Assembly: GCA_900768995.1 (NCBI GenBank)
Contig: CAAGEZ010000039.1
Location: forward strand, 1 to 64,000
Origin: Oscillospiraceae bacterium
GTDB taxonomy: Bacteria; Bacillota; Clostridia; Oscillospirales; Ruminococcaceae
Length of the DNA: 64,000 bases
Reading direction: 5' to 3'
Part shown: positions 16,633 through 23,875 of the stretch, one piece after another
How the letters are laid out: every line of letters starts with the position of its first letter
How positions within the stretch are numbered: the first letter of the stretch is position 1
Made by a program: the position numbers and the translations under genes
The notes under the pieces: model-generated
Databases searched by the model: none
What the model was told of the DNA's origin: nothing
What the model saw: only the letters and a program-made list of their open reading frames with translations

Positions 16633-16887
16633 ATGTCACGATGGTCAAAATTATTAAAAAAGATTTGTTCTCTCTCACCTGATATAAGATTTGATGAACT
16701 TCGCAAGGTACTTGAAAGTTATGGTTATGTAATGCATTCTCCACGAGGCGGAAGCAGTCACGCCACATTCAGAAAAGTCGGCTGCAACCCAATAACTATT
16801 CCAAAGCACGAACCAATAAAAACTGTTTACGTTGAAATGGTAAAAGCCGTGGTTGAAAGTGAGGTTAATTATGATGAAAACGCTTAA
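16633..16887 (+). CDS. hicA: HicA-family mRNA interferase toxin
   Basis: The 84-residue protein matches the HicA toxin family, a double-stranded-RNA-binding-like fold that cleaves mRNA. It has the family motif GGSSHATFRK near residues 41-50, with the active-site histidine, followed by ITIPKHEPIK. The start at 16633 is chosen because GGAGGG precedes it; an earlier ATG sits on the ribosome binding site itself. It overlaps the following antitoxin gene, the usual HicAB arrangement. All key residues look intact, so it should be active and need HicB for neutralisation. Confidence 0.88.
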   Translation: MSRWSKLLKKICSLSPDIRFDELRKVLESYGYVMHSPRGGSSHATFRKVGCNPITIPKHEPIKTVYVEMVKAVVESEVNYDENA

Positions 16888-17242
16888 TGAATATCTTAAT
16901 ATGCCATACCGTATGGAAATAGTACCCGATACAGCCGAGGGCGGATATATTGCTTCCTTCCCCGAGCTTTGCGGCTGCATTACCTGTGGAGAAACCGTGG
17001 AAAAGGCAGTTGCCAACGCCATTGATGCAAAAAAAGAATGGCTTGCCGCAGCAATTGAGGACGGGATCGATATTCCTGCCCCCGAAACGAGCGAAAACTA
17101 CTCAGGGGAATTCAAGCTCAGACTTCCCAAAAGCCTGCATAAGCAGCTTGCGGAAGATGCCAGGCGTGACGGCATAAGTATGAACCAATACTGTGTATAT
17201 CTTCTCGCACAGAACAATGCTCTCCACTCCCGAAAAAACTGA
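16871..17242 (+). CDS. hicB: HicB-family antitoxin
   Basis: Starting at MMKTLNEYLN (16871; 16874 is equally possible), the product is about 124 residues. The N-terminal half is a partial RNase H-like HicB fold (GGYIASFPELCGCITCGET). The C-terminal half is a ribbon-helix-helix DNA-binding segment (FKLRLPKSLHKQLAEDAR, then GISMNQYCVYLLAQ). It should bind HicA and repress the operon. The start lies inside the hicA 3' end, which implies coupled translation. Confidence 0.9.
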   Translation: MMKTLNEYLNMPYRMEIVPDTAEGGYIASFPELCGCITCGETVEKAVANAIDAKKEWLAAAIEDGIDIPAPETSENYSGEFKLRLPKSLHKQLAEDARRDGISMNQYCVYLLAQNNALHSRKN

Positions 17243-17255
17243 ATTTTCCGAATAT

Positions 17256-17284
17256 TTGACAAACCCCGCCAAATTTGTTATACT
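17256..17284 (+). promoter_or_regulatory. Promoter for the Ala/Lys-rich protein gene
   Basis: TTGACA (17256-17261) and TATACT (17279-17284) are 17 nt apart, about 40 nt before the ATG at 17324. Confidence 0.75.
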
Positions 17285-17323
17285 GTAGAAGTTATAAATT
17301 AATCTATTCGGAGGAAAATCATT

Positions 17324-17821
17324 ATGGCAAGACCCAAAAACAGAAGAACCAAGAAAAGAACCGCACCCGTGACTGCTCCCGTTTCCGCACCTGTCGCTGA
17401 AAAGGCAGCAGAAGCCGTAAAATCCGAGCCCGCAGCAAAGGCAGAACCTAAGATAAAAGCTGAGCCCGTAAAAGCCGAAGCTCCCAAGGCTGCACCCGCA
17501 GAAACAAAGGCAGCAGAGGTAAAGGAAACAGTCAAGGAAGCTCCCGCAAAGGCAGCCGAGCCCAAGACCGCTCCCAGAAATAAGCCTGCCGCAAAGACCG
17601 AAAAGGCAGCTGCCCCCAAAAAGGAAGACACCTTTGTATTCCAGAGCAATGATAAGGAATACACCGCCGAGCAGATCACAGAGCTTTGCAAAGCCGCTTA
17701 CAGAAACGGCACACGCAAGCAGGTCAAGTCCTGCAACGTTTACCTTAAGACCGAAAACGGCGGTCTCAGAGCCTACTATGTCATAAACGGCAATTCCGAC
17801 GGAGCATATATCGACCTTTGA
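17324..17821 (+). CDS. Ala/Lys/Pro-rich protein with DUF6465-like C-terminus
   Basis: The 165-residue protein has two parts. Residues 1-105 are low complexity, rich in Ala, Lys, Pro and Glu, with a basic start (MARPKNRRTKKRTAP). Residues 106-165 are a compact domain (FVFQSNDKEYTAEQITELCK, VYLKTENGGLRAYYVIN) seen in small Firmicutes proteins classed as DUF6465. The tail resembles histone H1-like or surface-linker sequences, so nucleic-acid binding is possible but unproven. There is no signal peptide. CGGAGG precedes the ATG and a strong promoter is present, suggesting good expression. Confidence 0.7.
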   Translation: MARPKNRRTKKRTAPVTAPVSAPVAEKAAEAVKSEPAAKAEPKIKAEPVKAEAPKAAPAETKAAEVKETVKEAPAKAAEPKTAPRNKPAAKTEKAAAPKKEDTFVFQSNDKEYTAEQITELCKAAYRNGTRKQVKSCNVYLKTENGGLRAYYVINGNSDGAYIDL

Positions 17822-17835
17822 TGCTTTATTCAGAT

Positions 17836-17873
17836 AAATGCCGCAGCCTGTGAAATACAGCGCTGCGGCATTA
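17836..17873. terminator. Bidirectional terminator
   Basis: AATGCCGCAGC pairs with GCTGCGGCATT between two convergent genes. T-rich sequence follows on the plus strand and less so on the minus strand. Confidence 0.65.
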
Positions 17874-17875
17874 TC

Positions 17876-18328
17876 TTATTTGTCTGTGTTTTCAGAAAAT
17901 CTGCTCTGAAATTCTTTTAAATCAGAGTTCAGCTGACGTGCAAGCCTCATATTGAGAAGCCACGCAATAATATTAACAAGCACAAAAATAATCAGCACCG
18001 AAAGCGCAAATCCCGCCGTGAGAGGCAGATTTTCAGGTGAAAGGCAATCTACTCCAAGCCCGAAGCCAATAAGAATTATCTCCAAAGCCAGAAGCGTGAA
18101 CAGCTCTTTTATGATATTCTGCTTTAAAGTCAGCTCCTTTTTGGAGTATATGCAAAGCATTGGCACAAGTGCTATCGCCGCATAAACAATGGGCGACAGC
18201 ATTACCTCATACCCGAATTTCTCCTCGGGGCGGAATATCTCACCCAGAACAAACATAGCCCCGTTTATCAGCGTCACTATCACAAAATACAGCGACATCA
18301 CCGACTTGAAATGCTCCTTGAAGCTCAT
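17876..18328 (-). CDS. DUF3021-family membrane protein
   Basis: The 150-residue protein has four predicted membrane helices (residues about 13-30, 45-61, 77-95 and 104-125) and a charged C-terminus. The size and topology fit DUF3021 proteins, which are commonly encoded next to LytTR transcription factors and are thought to modulate them. Its start overlaps the stop of the LytTR gene upstream by 4 nt, so it was probably translated by coupling. Because the LytTR gene is interrupted by a MITE, this gene may now be poorly expressed or uncoupled. Confidence 0.75.
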   Translation of the reverse strand: MSFKEHFKSVMSLYFVIVTLINGAMFVLGEIFRPEEKFGYEVMLSPIVYAAIALVPMLCIYSKKELTLKQNIIKELFTLLALEIILIGFGLGVDCLSPENLPLTAGFALSVLIIFVLVNIIAWLLNMRLARQLNSDLKEFQSRFSENTDK

Positions 18329-18874
18329 ATCCCGTCCCCCCTCAGCGTTTTTTTCAGCTCGGACACATATTTCCGTGAAATGATAATTTCCTCGCCGTTT
18401 GAAAGCACAGCTCCGAACCGCCCGCCCATTGCAGGCTTAACTGAGTCTATTTTCATAAGATTTACAATAGCCGCCTTTGATATCCTCAGAAAATGCTTTG
18501 ATCTAAGGATATCCTCCAGCTCATAAAGTCTCTGCTTCGACTCAAAAACATCTTCCGATGTATAGATAAATGTCCTGTTGTCCACCGACTCGATGTACAG
18601 CATCTCCGAAACGGAAATGCTGTACTGCCGTCCCTCACGGCTCCCCGAAAGAACTCCCTGCCTTGACCGTGCGAAAGCGGCAATGTCCCTCACGCAGTCA
18701 GTTTCCTCATAGCATCTGATACTAAGAACCAATTAAAAACTGTACAAAAAATCGAGCATAATCTTGCATATATGGATTATGCGAAGATTTTTTGTCTACA
18801 GTTTTATTGGTTATTAGTATGATATCCACTATCTCTTTTTCATCTTCGGATATCCTGCTGATTATAACTTCCAT
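18325..18874 (-). pseudogene. LytTR-domain regulator interrupted by a MITE
   Basis: The N-terminus begins MEVIISRISEDEKEIVDI at 18874, right at the stop of the hydrolase gene. A 100-bp element at 18720-18819 then breaks the frame. Downstream the LytTR DNA-binding domain continues as IRCYEETD, YSISVSEMLYIESVDNR, LRSKHFLRISKAAIVNL and IISRKYVSELK. Removing the element with one copy of its 3-bp target duplication rejoins the frame as EIVDIRCYEE, giving a protein of about 149 residues. The family has a short N-terminal segment and binds DNA directly. A LytTR domain alone could still be made from an alternative TTG inside the element end (18732), but that would lack the N-terminus. Confidence 0.88.
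18720..18819. mobile_element. 100-bp palindromic MITE, family A, copy 2
   Basis: The terminal repeats are TACTAAGAACCAATTAAAA at the left and, on the complement from the right, TACTAATAACCAATAAAAC. The whole element is nearly one hairpin (CAAAAAATC and CATAATC arms around a central TATATGG). It is flanked by TGA at 18717-18719 and 18820-18822, a 3-bp duplication of the TNA type made by some IS5-group transposases. It has no coding capacity. The ends match those of the element at 1790-1963. Confidence 0.85.
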
Positions 18875-18875
18875 A

Positions 18876-20243
18876 TTATGATACTTCGGTGCATTCCTGT
18901 ACAATAAATTCACCCTTTTCTTTCAGAAAGCTGTTGAAAAATCCAAGCGTTATCCTATTGACCGTCATCATACACTTCTCAGCGTCAACGCTGCCCGTAC
19001 CAAGTATTTTTGCAAGTGACGGAGAATACATAGGCAGATCAGTGAAATTCATATGACCCGTTCCCGCAACGTAAGTCCTGTAACCGCATACAGCATTTCC
19101 CATAATAGCGTTGTTTGCATAGACCTCGCCTTTTTTCTCAGCTTCCATAGCGGCAAAATGATGCTCCTCGTTGTCAAAGGAAAGCAGGGGCACAGGATAC
19201 GGGTCATCTCTTACAGTATCGACCCCGTTTTCCACTCCCGTTATCTCCCCAAGCATCGTTCCGTCCATATCAATAACGGCCTTTATGTCGTATCTCGTCC
19301 TGCCCTCGTTCACCGCCGCAGCTCCTCCGAGAGAATGACCCATAATGCCGATAGTATCGGTGTCGGTAACTGAAAGTGCGGAAATTATCCCCTGCATATC
19401 ATCAGTGTGCCAGTATTCGGGAAGAGCACCCTCCCCCGCTGTTGACTTCACCGAATCAATAACAAAGTCAATGTCATCACATCGAAGCTCCAGACACTTA
19501 GATGACAGCTCAAAAACAGTTTCCTCATCAACGCCCTCGGAATTTATCGCCGCAATGCCGCTCATAAACGAGGGGGCAACGGTAATTGTATTTCCTGCCG
19601 TGTCCTTGGTAAAAAGGGAGTGATATGGGTGCTCGGTGCTGATGACCGTGTAGCCGTTTGAAGCAAGCTCGGTGAATGTGGAATAGTTGCTCTTGTTGTA
19701 TCCGAATGCCCCGTGGGAGAAAATGACAAGTGGAAATTTCTCCCCCTCTGCGGCATTGGCTGGGTAATAAAAATACACGGGCACTTCACGCTTGGAGCCG
19801 TCCGTTTCAAACTCCTCGACCCTGCTCTCATCGGTAAGTATTGCGCTTGCCTGCGCCACTTCATACTCCCCCGTCACGGGCAGTCCCTCGTATGCCGTGA
19901 TGATAAAGGAGGGCACAAGGCTTGCGGATATGAGCACCGCCGAAAGCACCGCACTCAATATCATCATAGCAATGCTTTTCCGCTCCCCCTCTTTTTTCCG
20001 TGTCAGGAGCACACCGAAAAATGCCACAATAATTCGCAGAATGAGCAGTACAAACAGCCCCATAAACCTGAAGCTCAGATCAATTTCGGGGGCAATGAGC
20101 ATTATCAGAAAAACAAGCAGCTGTCCTCCATTGCAGATAAGCCTGCCCACCTGCCAGTCCTTTTTGCCGCACTTTCTGCCACCCGCAGTCACCGCAAAGG
20201 CGGCATCGAAAACGCAAAGTAAAATAAGCAGTAAAATATTCAT
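18876..20243 (-). CDS. Membrane-anchored alpha/beta hydrolase (PAF-AH-like)
   Basis: The 455-residue protein has an N-terminal membrane region with four or so helices (residues about 1-20, 37-50, 59-80 and 92-115). This is followed by an exported-side or cytosolic hydrolase domain from about residue 130. The oxyanion part is VIFSHGAFGYN, the nucleophile elbow is GHSLGG near residue 300, an acid lies in VIDMDGTM and a histidine in GTGHMNFTD. This layout resembles platelet-activating-factor acetylhydrolase or dienelactone-hydrolase-like lipases. The substrate is unknown. It is the first gene of an operon with the LytTR regulator and DUF3021 protein, which hints at regulation tied to membrane state; that is inference. 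Confidence 0.75.
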   Translation of the reverse strand: MNILLLILLCVFDAAFAVTAGGRKCGKKDWQVGRLICNGGQLLVFLIMLIAPEIDLSFRFMGLFVLLILRIIVAFFGVLLTRKKEGERKSIAMMILSAVLSAVLISASLVPSFIITAYEGLPVTGEYEVAQASAILTDESRVEEFETDGSKREVPVYFYYPANAAEGEKFPLVIFSHGAFGYNKSNYSTFTELASNGYTVISTEHPYHSLFTKDTAGNTITVAPSFMSGIAAINSEGVDEETVFELSSKCLELRCDDIDFVIDSVKSTAGEGALPEYWHTDDMQGIISALSVTDTDTIGIMGHSLGGAAAVNEGRTRYDIKAVIDMDGTMLGEITGVENGVDTVRDDPYPVPLLSFDNEEHHFAAMEAEKKGEVYANNAIMGNAVCGYRTYVAGTGHMNFTDLPMYSPSLAKILGTGSVDAEKCMMTVNRITLGFFNSFLKEKGEFIVQECTEVS

Positions 20244-20390
20244 AACAGCTCTCCTTTTATGTTGATATCACGATTATATCAGCATACTTTCGGAGAATCA
20301 AGGCTTTGATATGTAAGGTGCATTTTCCCGCTGTAAGATGCATCGGGCACAGAAAAAATTGTAAACAAATTATTATTTTGTAAAAACCGC

Positions 20391-20419
20391 TTGCCTTTTT
20401 TTGGGGGATATGGTATAAT
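20391..20419 (+). promoter_or_regulatory. Promoter for tRNA-Ser
   Basis: TTGCCT (20391-20396) and TATAAT (20414-20419) are 17 nt apart, ending 13 nt before the mature tRNA 5' end. Confidence 0.7.
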
Positions 20420-20432
20420 AGATAAGTCTAAT

Positions 20433-20521
20433 GGAGACGTATCGAAGTGGTCATAACGGGGCTGACTCGAAATCAGTTAGGGAGTGATCCCCCGCGAGTT
20501 CGAATCTCGCCGTCTCCGCCA
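20433..20521 (+). tRNA. tRNA-Ser (anticodon CGA)
   Basis: The 89-nt sequence folds as a class II tRNA. The acceptor arms are GGAGACG and CGTCTCC, the anticodon arm is CTGA-CTCGAAA-TCAG with CGA at its centre, a long variable arm follows (GGGAGTGATCCCC region), and the T arm holds GTTCGAATC. The discriminator is G and CCA is encoded. It reads the TCG serine codon. Confidence 0.97.
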
Positions 20522-20522
20522 A

Positions 20523-20563
20523 AAAGCGTTCTGCGATTTTTTTGCAGAACGCTTTATTTTTTT
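20523..20563. terminator. Terminator between tRNA-Ser and the glycosylase gene
   Basis: AAAGCGTTCTGC pairs with GCAGAACGCTTT and is followed by ATTTTTTT on the plus strand. It ends the tRNA transcript and overlaps the 3' end of the convergent glycosylase gene. Confidence 0.85.
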
Positions 20564-21099
20564 ATAATATCTTTCGTGCGGCTGTCCGCATATCTCAGCA
20601 GTGCGTCCCTGTCCTTTGGTGCGGCATAATCTATTCCCACCCTTTTCCGCCGCTCAATATCGGGGCGGAAGCCGTCATCGGCAATGAATATCTCAGGGTT
20701 CCCGATAACGGATAAGCCGTTTAAGCTCTTGTCTATCTTAAGATATTTCGTCAACTTGGCAGGACCGTCATATTTCTCACAGGCACGGATAAGAACGCCC
20801 TGGGGCTGCTCTGTCTCTCCCGAAATAATATTAAAAAGCCAGTGGATTCCGTAGCAGAGATATACATATATCGTCCCCGCCTCACGGTACAGCATTTCAG
20901 TCCGAGCCGTCCGCCCCTTTGAAGCGTGACAGGCAGTGTCACTTTCACCGCAGTATGCCTCAGTCTCGGTTATACGCAGGATAAGCTCCTTATCGCCAAC
21001 ACGTCGGACAATAAGCTTGCCCACAAGGTCGGGCGCAAGCTCAGTGCAGTCACGGGCAAAGAAATCCGTGCCCAAAACAATAAGCTTATCCTTCATCAT
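20554..21099 (-). CDS. DNA-3-methyladenine glycosylase (AAG/Mpg type)
   Basis: The 181-residue protein matches the AAG/MPG family, which removes alkylated purines such as 3-methyladenine to begin base-excision repair. Motifs are LITETEAY-like ILRITETEAYCG near residue 45, with the catalytic glutamate, YVYLCYGIHW near residue 78, with DNA-intercalating and active-site residues, and GPAKLTKYL near residue 132. The length is slightly short but complete. It overlaps the end of the upstream rhomboid-like gene by 14 nt and is probably co-transcribed with it. Confidence 0.93.
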   Translation of the reverse strand: MMKDKLIVLGTDFFARDCTELAPDLVGKLIVRRVGDKELILRITETEAYCGESDTACHASKGRTARTEMLYREAGTIYVYLCYGIHWLFNIISGETEQPQGVLIRACEKYDGPAKLTKYLKIDKSLNGLSVIGNPEIFIADDGFRPDIERRKRVGIDYAAPKDRDALLRYADSRTKDIIKK

Positions 21100-21796
21100 T
21101 CTTATCCTTGTTCTTTGTAACTTTTATCTTTTTCTGCTTCATTTCACGGTAAAAGTCACGGTGCCTGAATTTGTTGACGATGCCTCCGAAATGGTCTTTT
21201 CCAAAGAAGATGAAATATGTCAGGAAAGCCACCGCTACTGATAACTGCAAAGCCGCCGCAAGCTTTGGCGAATATGCATAAAACTTGAAAGCCTTCACAA
21301 AGTCCGCAAGCATAAAAATAGCGTCAATAAGTGCCATCCACCGAGCCTCAATGGGTATGACCATAAACATCAGCAGGCTGTGATAAGGATTAAGATGCGC
21401 ATATACGAGGAACAGCGAAAAATAAAGATACGAAGCGTTTGTATAGCCCGTTGCAAAGCCCGAAGCTATGAGCAGAACCGCACCCGTAAGAAAATACATT
21501 GTCAGATTGTGGCTTCCCCACTGATTTTCCGTTTGCTTTCCGATGAACCAGTAAAAATATATTGAAAAAACTATCCAGATAGGACTGCTGCTCTGAGGGA
21601 GCATAAGGAATGTGATAAGTCTCCACACCTGTCCCTGAAGAATTGCGTCACGGTTAAATGACAAAAAAGATGACATCATACCGTCCGTAAAAAGGTCGCC
21701 CACAAAAATTATCGCCATAGAAGCGGCAATGTAGGTCATAAGATTTTCTATCGAGATATTTCGGAAAAATCGCTTTATTTTGTATTTAAGGTCCAT
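21086..21796 (-). CDS. Rhomboid-like membrane protein, probably non-proteolytic
   Basis: The 236-residue protein has about six membrane helices. Rhomboid-like features are GQVWRLITFLMLP at residues 54-66, which recalls the WR motif of loop 1, and FWFIGKQTENQWGS-like YFYWFIGKQTENQWGS. I find no GxSG serine or catalytic histidine, so it is more like a derlin-type or other inactive rhomboid relative. The basic tail after residue 210 (KQKKIKVTKNK) should be cytosolic. The start is at 21796 with AAGGAG upstream. Substrate or partner is unknown. Confidence 0.65.
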   Translation of the reverse strand: MDLKYKIKRFFRNISIENLMTYIAASMAIIFVGDLFTDGMMSSFLSFNRDAILQGQVWRLITFLMLPQSSSPIWIVFSIYFYWFIGKQTENQWGSHNLTMYFLTGAVLLIASGFATGYTNASYLYFSLFLVYAHLNPYHSLLMFMVIPIEARWMALIDAIFMLADFVKAFKFYAYSPKLAAALQLSVAVAFLTYFIFFGKDHFGGIVNKFRHRDFYREMKQKKIKVTKNKDKNDEG

Positions 21797-21825
21797 AAAA
21801 ATTCTCCTTAAGTCATATTAAAATT

Positions 21826-21854
21826 ATTATATCATATTACACAGTTTATTTCAA
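21826..21854 (-). promoter_or_regulatory. Promoter for the rhomboid-like and glycosylase genes
   Basis: On the minus strand TTGAAA (21854-21849) and TATAAT (21831-21826) are 17 nt apart. It is divergent from the promoter at 21864-21892. Confidence 0.65.
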
Positions 21855-21863
21855 GGAAAACTA

Positions 21864-21892
21864 TTGCAAAATCAAAAAAAATGGGTTATAAT
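21864..21892 (+). promoter_or_regulatory. Promoter for the DUF1858 gene
   Basis: TTGCAA (21864-21869) and TATAAT (21887-21892) are 17 nt apart, about 40 nt before the start at 21932. Confidence 0.7.
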
Positions 21893-21931
21893 ATATTTAC
21901 ATAAAAATCTATGAAAGGACGTTTTATAACA

Positions 21932-22141
21932 ATGAGCTATACAGTTACCCCCGATTCCATCATCGGCGATATCCTTGATACCGATATGGACACAGCTCCC
22001 TATTTCTTTGAGATCGGTATGCACTGCCTCGGCTGCCCCGCTTCAAGAGGCGAGTCCATTGCAGATGCCTGCGCCGTTCACGGAACAGACGTTAACGCTC
22101 TCGTTGTAAAGCTCAACGAGCATTTCGCAAAGAAGAACTGA
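21932..22141 (+). CDS. DUF1858-domain protein
   Basis: The 69-residue protein is a stand-alone DUF1858 domain, related to the N-terminus of ScdA/RIC iron-sulfur repair proteins. The conserved cysteine pair is in GMHCLGCPASRGES near residues 30-43. It may bind a metal or cluster ligand through this motif and act in hybrid-cluster or iron-sulfur metabolism; direct evidence here is only the motif. Start 21932 is used because GAAAGGA lies about 10 nt upstream. It has its own promoter and terminator. Confidence 0.85.
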   Translation: MSYTVTPDSIIGDILDTDMDTAPYFFEIGMHCLGCPASRGESIADACAVHGTDVNALVVKLNEHFAKKN

Positions 22142-22155
22142 TTTTCGGAGCATAG

Positions 22156-22192
22156 CGGGAAGCGGCGGTAAAATGCCGTTTCCCGTTTTTTT
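22156..22192 (+). terminator. Terminator after the DUF1858 gene
   Basis: CGGGAAGCGGC and GCCGTTTCCCG arms around a GGTAAAAT loop are followed by seven T. Confidence 0.85.
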
Positions 22193-22232
22193 ATAAGACA
22201 GTTTTTATAAATATAAATTAGGATTGATATAA

Positions 22233-22913
22233 ATGATACTTAAAGACAAACGGCTCCTCCTCTGCGCAGAGCTTGTAACAGGCGATCATATCTGCGACAT
22301 CGGCACAGACCACGGCTATCTCCCTGCATACCTCGTCCTTACGGGGAAATGCACAAGAGCCACAGCCGCCGACATTAACGAAATGCCCCTCGAAGCCGCA
22401 AAAAGCATTTTTGCCAAGGAGAACATTTCTGACAAAGCCGACTTTTTCCTCTCCGACGGACTGAAAAACGTACCCCTTGAGGGCGTTACCGATATCGTCA
22501 TTGCGGGAATGGGGGGCGAGCTTATTTCCCATATTCTTTCCGCCGATGAGCGTGTGAAAAGCTTCGGCGGCGCTTTTATTCTCCAGCCTATGACAAGAGC
22601 CGCAGACCTGAGAAAATACCTTGCGGAAAACGGCTTTGAGACCGACACCGAAAAGGGCGTTTGTGAGGGCAAATTTATCTATTCAGTTATCCGCTGCCGA
22701 TACACGGGAAAATGCCGCAGCCTTGACCCGATCGAAGAAGCTATCGGCGGTCTTGACCCGAATATCCCCGATGACAAAGCATACATTCTCCTACAGGCTG
22801 ACAGGCTCTCACGGTCTGCGGAGGGTATGAAAAACAAATATCCCGAAAGGTCGGCAGAGCTTATGAATATATCACGCAGTCTCAGAAAAATGTGCGGACA
22901 GGAGGAAAAATAA
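22233..22913 (+). CDS. trmK: tRNA (adenine(22)-N1)-methyltransferase
   Basis: TrmK methylates N1 of adenine 22 in the D-loop of certain tRNAs using S-adenosylmethionine. The 226-residue length and motifs fit: SAM-binding DIGTDHGYLPAYL (residues 21-33), AADINEMPL near 43-51, and the catalytic-side motif IVIAGMGGELI near 85-95. The coiled C-terminal region (EGMKNKYPER onward) is also typical. Its stop overlaps the start of the next gene (TAATG). The trmK-Nif3 pairing is common in Firmicutes and here is interrupted by one extra gene. Confidence 0.93.
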   Translation: MILKDKRLLLCAELVTGDHICDIGTDHGYLPAYLVLTGKCTRATAADINEMPLEAAKSIFAKENISDKADFFLSDGLKNVPLEGVTDIVIAGMGGELISHILSADERVKSFGGAFILQPMTRAADLRKYLAENGFETDTEKGVCEGKFIYSVIRCRYTGKCRSLDPIEEAIGGLDPNIPDDKAYILLQADRLSRSAEGMKNKYPERSAELMNISRSLRKMCGQEEK

Positions 22914-23854
22914 TGGTAAATTTCCACATTCCAAATTTCCTTGACAGATACAACGGAACAATGAATATGACCCTTATCAGTATGATAAAGCAGGCTCCAC
23001 AGATGTTCTGTGACGGCGTTCGGATAGCAAGCGTTTTTGACTGCTTTCCCCTTGTGTGGAACGGTGGAAGAATAGTTGCGGGATATATGGATATGAACAC
23101 CGCCAAGCGTCTTGTTCCCCAGTACCTGGGACGCTTCAATGCAATGGGCGTTCCCTGCCGCCTCACATTCACAAATCCCCTTATAACCGAAAAAGAGCTT
23201 GCCGACCCCGTGTGCAACGCAGTCCTTGACATTGCCGACAACGGGCTTAACGAAGCCATTGTTTTCTCCCCTCTCCTTGAAGAGCATATCAGAAAAACTC
23301 ACCCAAAAATGAAGCTCACCAGCTCCACCTGCAAGCAGATAACCGACATCACCGAGCTTAAAGCCGAGCTTGAACGGGATTACAGCCTTGTTGTCCTTGA
23401 CTACAATCTGAACAATCAATTTGATATTCTGAGCACTCTGCCCCATAAGGATAAAATAGAGCTTCTCACAAATGCCGTGTGCGTGCCGAATTGTCAGCGC
23501 CGTGGCGAGCATTACCGCTTTATCGGCAAATATCAGCTTGAACACTGCTGCCCCGAGGAGCTTGAAAAAATCCGCAACGGTACCGCAAAGGTTGAGGAGT
23601 GGAAATGTCCCCATATGAACAAAAATGCGTTCCTCAGAAGAAATTCGCCCCTCCATATCTCCCCCAAGGACATCTACACAAAGTATGTCCCTATGGGCTA
23701 TAAAAATTTCAAGCTTGAGGGCAGAGGAAACATTTTCCCCGACCTTGCCGAGCAGTATGTTTATTATATGGCAAAGCCCGAATACCGTGACATCGTAAGA
23801 TACAATCTTCTCTGCTCCGCCGCAGCCGCAGCAGGCTCAGGACGGCAGGGCTGA
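22913..23854 (+). CDS. Cysteine-containing orphan, U32-peptidase-like layout
   Basis: I cannot name this 313-residue protein with confidence. It starts at ATG 22913 right after GGAGG and overlaps trmK by one nucleotide. The order of motifs, with a barrel-like N-terminal half (VRIASVFDCFPLVWNGGR, RLTFTNPLIT) and cysteines grouped in CVPNCQRRGEHY, LEHCCPEE and WKCPHMN, is reminiscent of U32-peptidase-like TIM barrels that carry a cysteine cluster, and GYKNFKLEGRG near the end supports that. Four or more cysteines could bind an iron-sulfur cluster or zinc. The position between trmK and Nif3 suggests an RNA-modification or cofactor role, by inference only. Confidence 0.6.
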   Translation: MVNFHIPNFLDRYNGTMNMTLISMIKQAPQMFCDGVRIASVFDCFPLVWNGGRIVAGYMDMNTAKRLVPQYLGRFNAMGVPCRLTFTNPLITEKELADPVCNAVLDIADNGLNEAIVFSPLLEEHIRKTHPKMKLTSSTCKQITDITELKAELERDYSLVVLDYNLNNQFDILSTLPHKDKIELLTNAVCVPNCQRRGEHYRFIGKYQLEHCCPEELEKIRNGTAKVEEWKCPHMNKNAFLRRNSPLHISPKDIYTKYVPMGYKNFKLEGRGNIFPDLAEQYVYYMAKPEYRDIVRYNLLCSAAAAAGSGRQG

Positions 23855-23875
23855 CCGTAAAGAAAGGCAGATATT

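Noticed and set aside
18722..18913. Short frame beginning MNLLYRNAPK as a separate gene
   Set aside because: It is the interrupted LytTR N-terminus running into the MITE; its first residues overlap the hydrolase 3' end.
22679..23656. 325-codon open frame on the minus strand over trmK and the next gene
   Set aside because: It crosses the boundary of two co-directional genes on the other strand and shows no domain, so it is a shadow.
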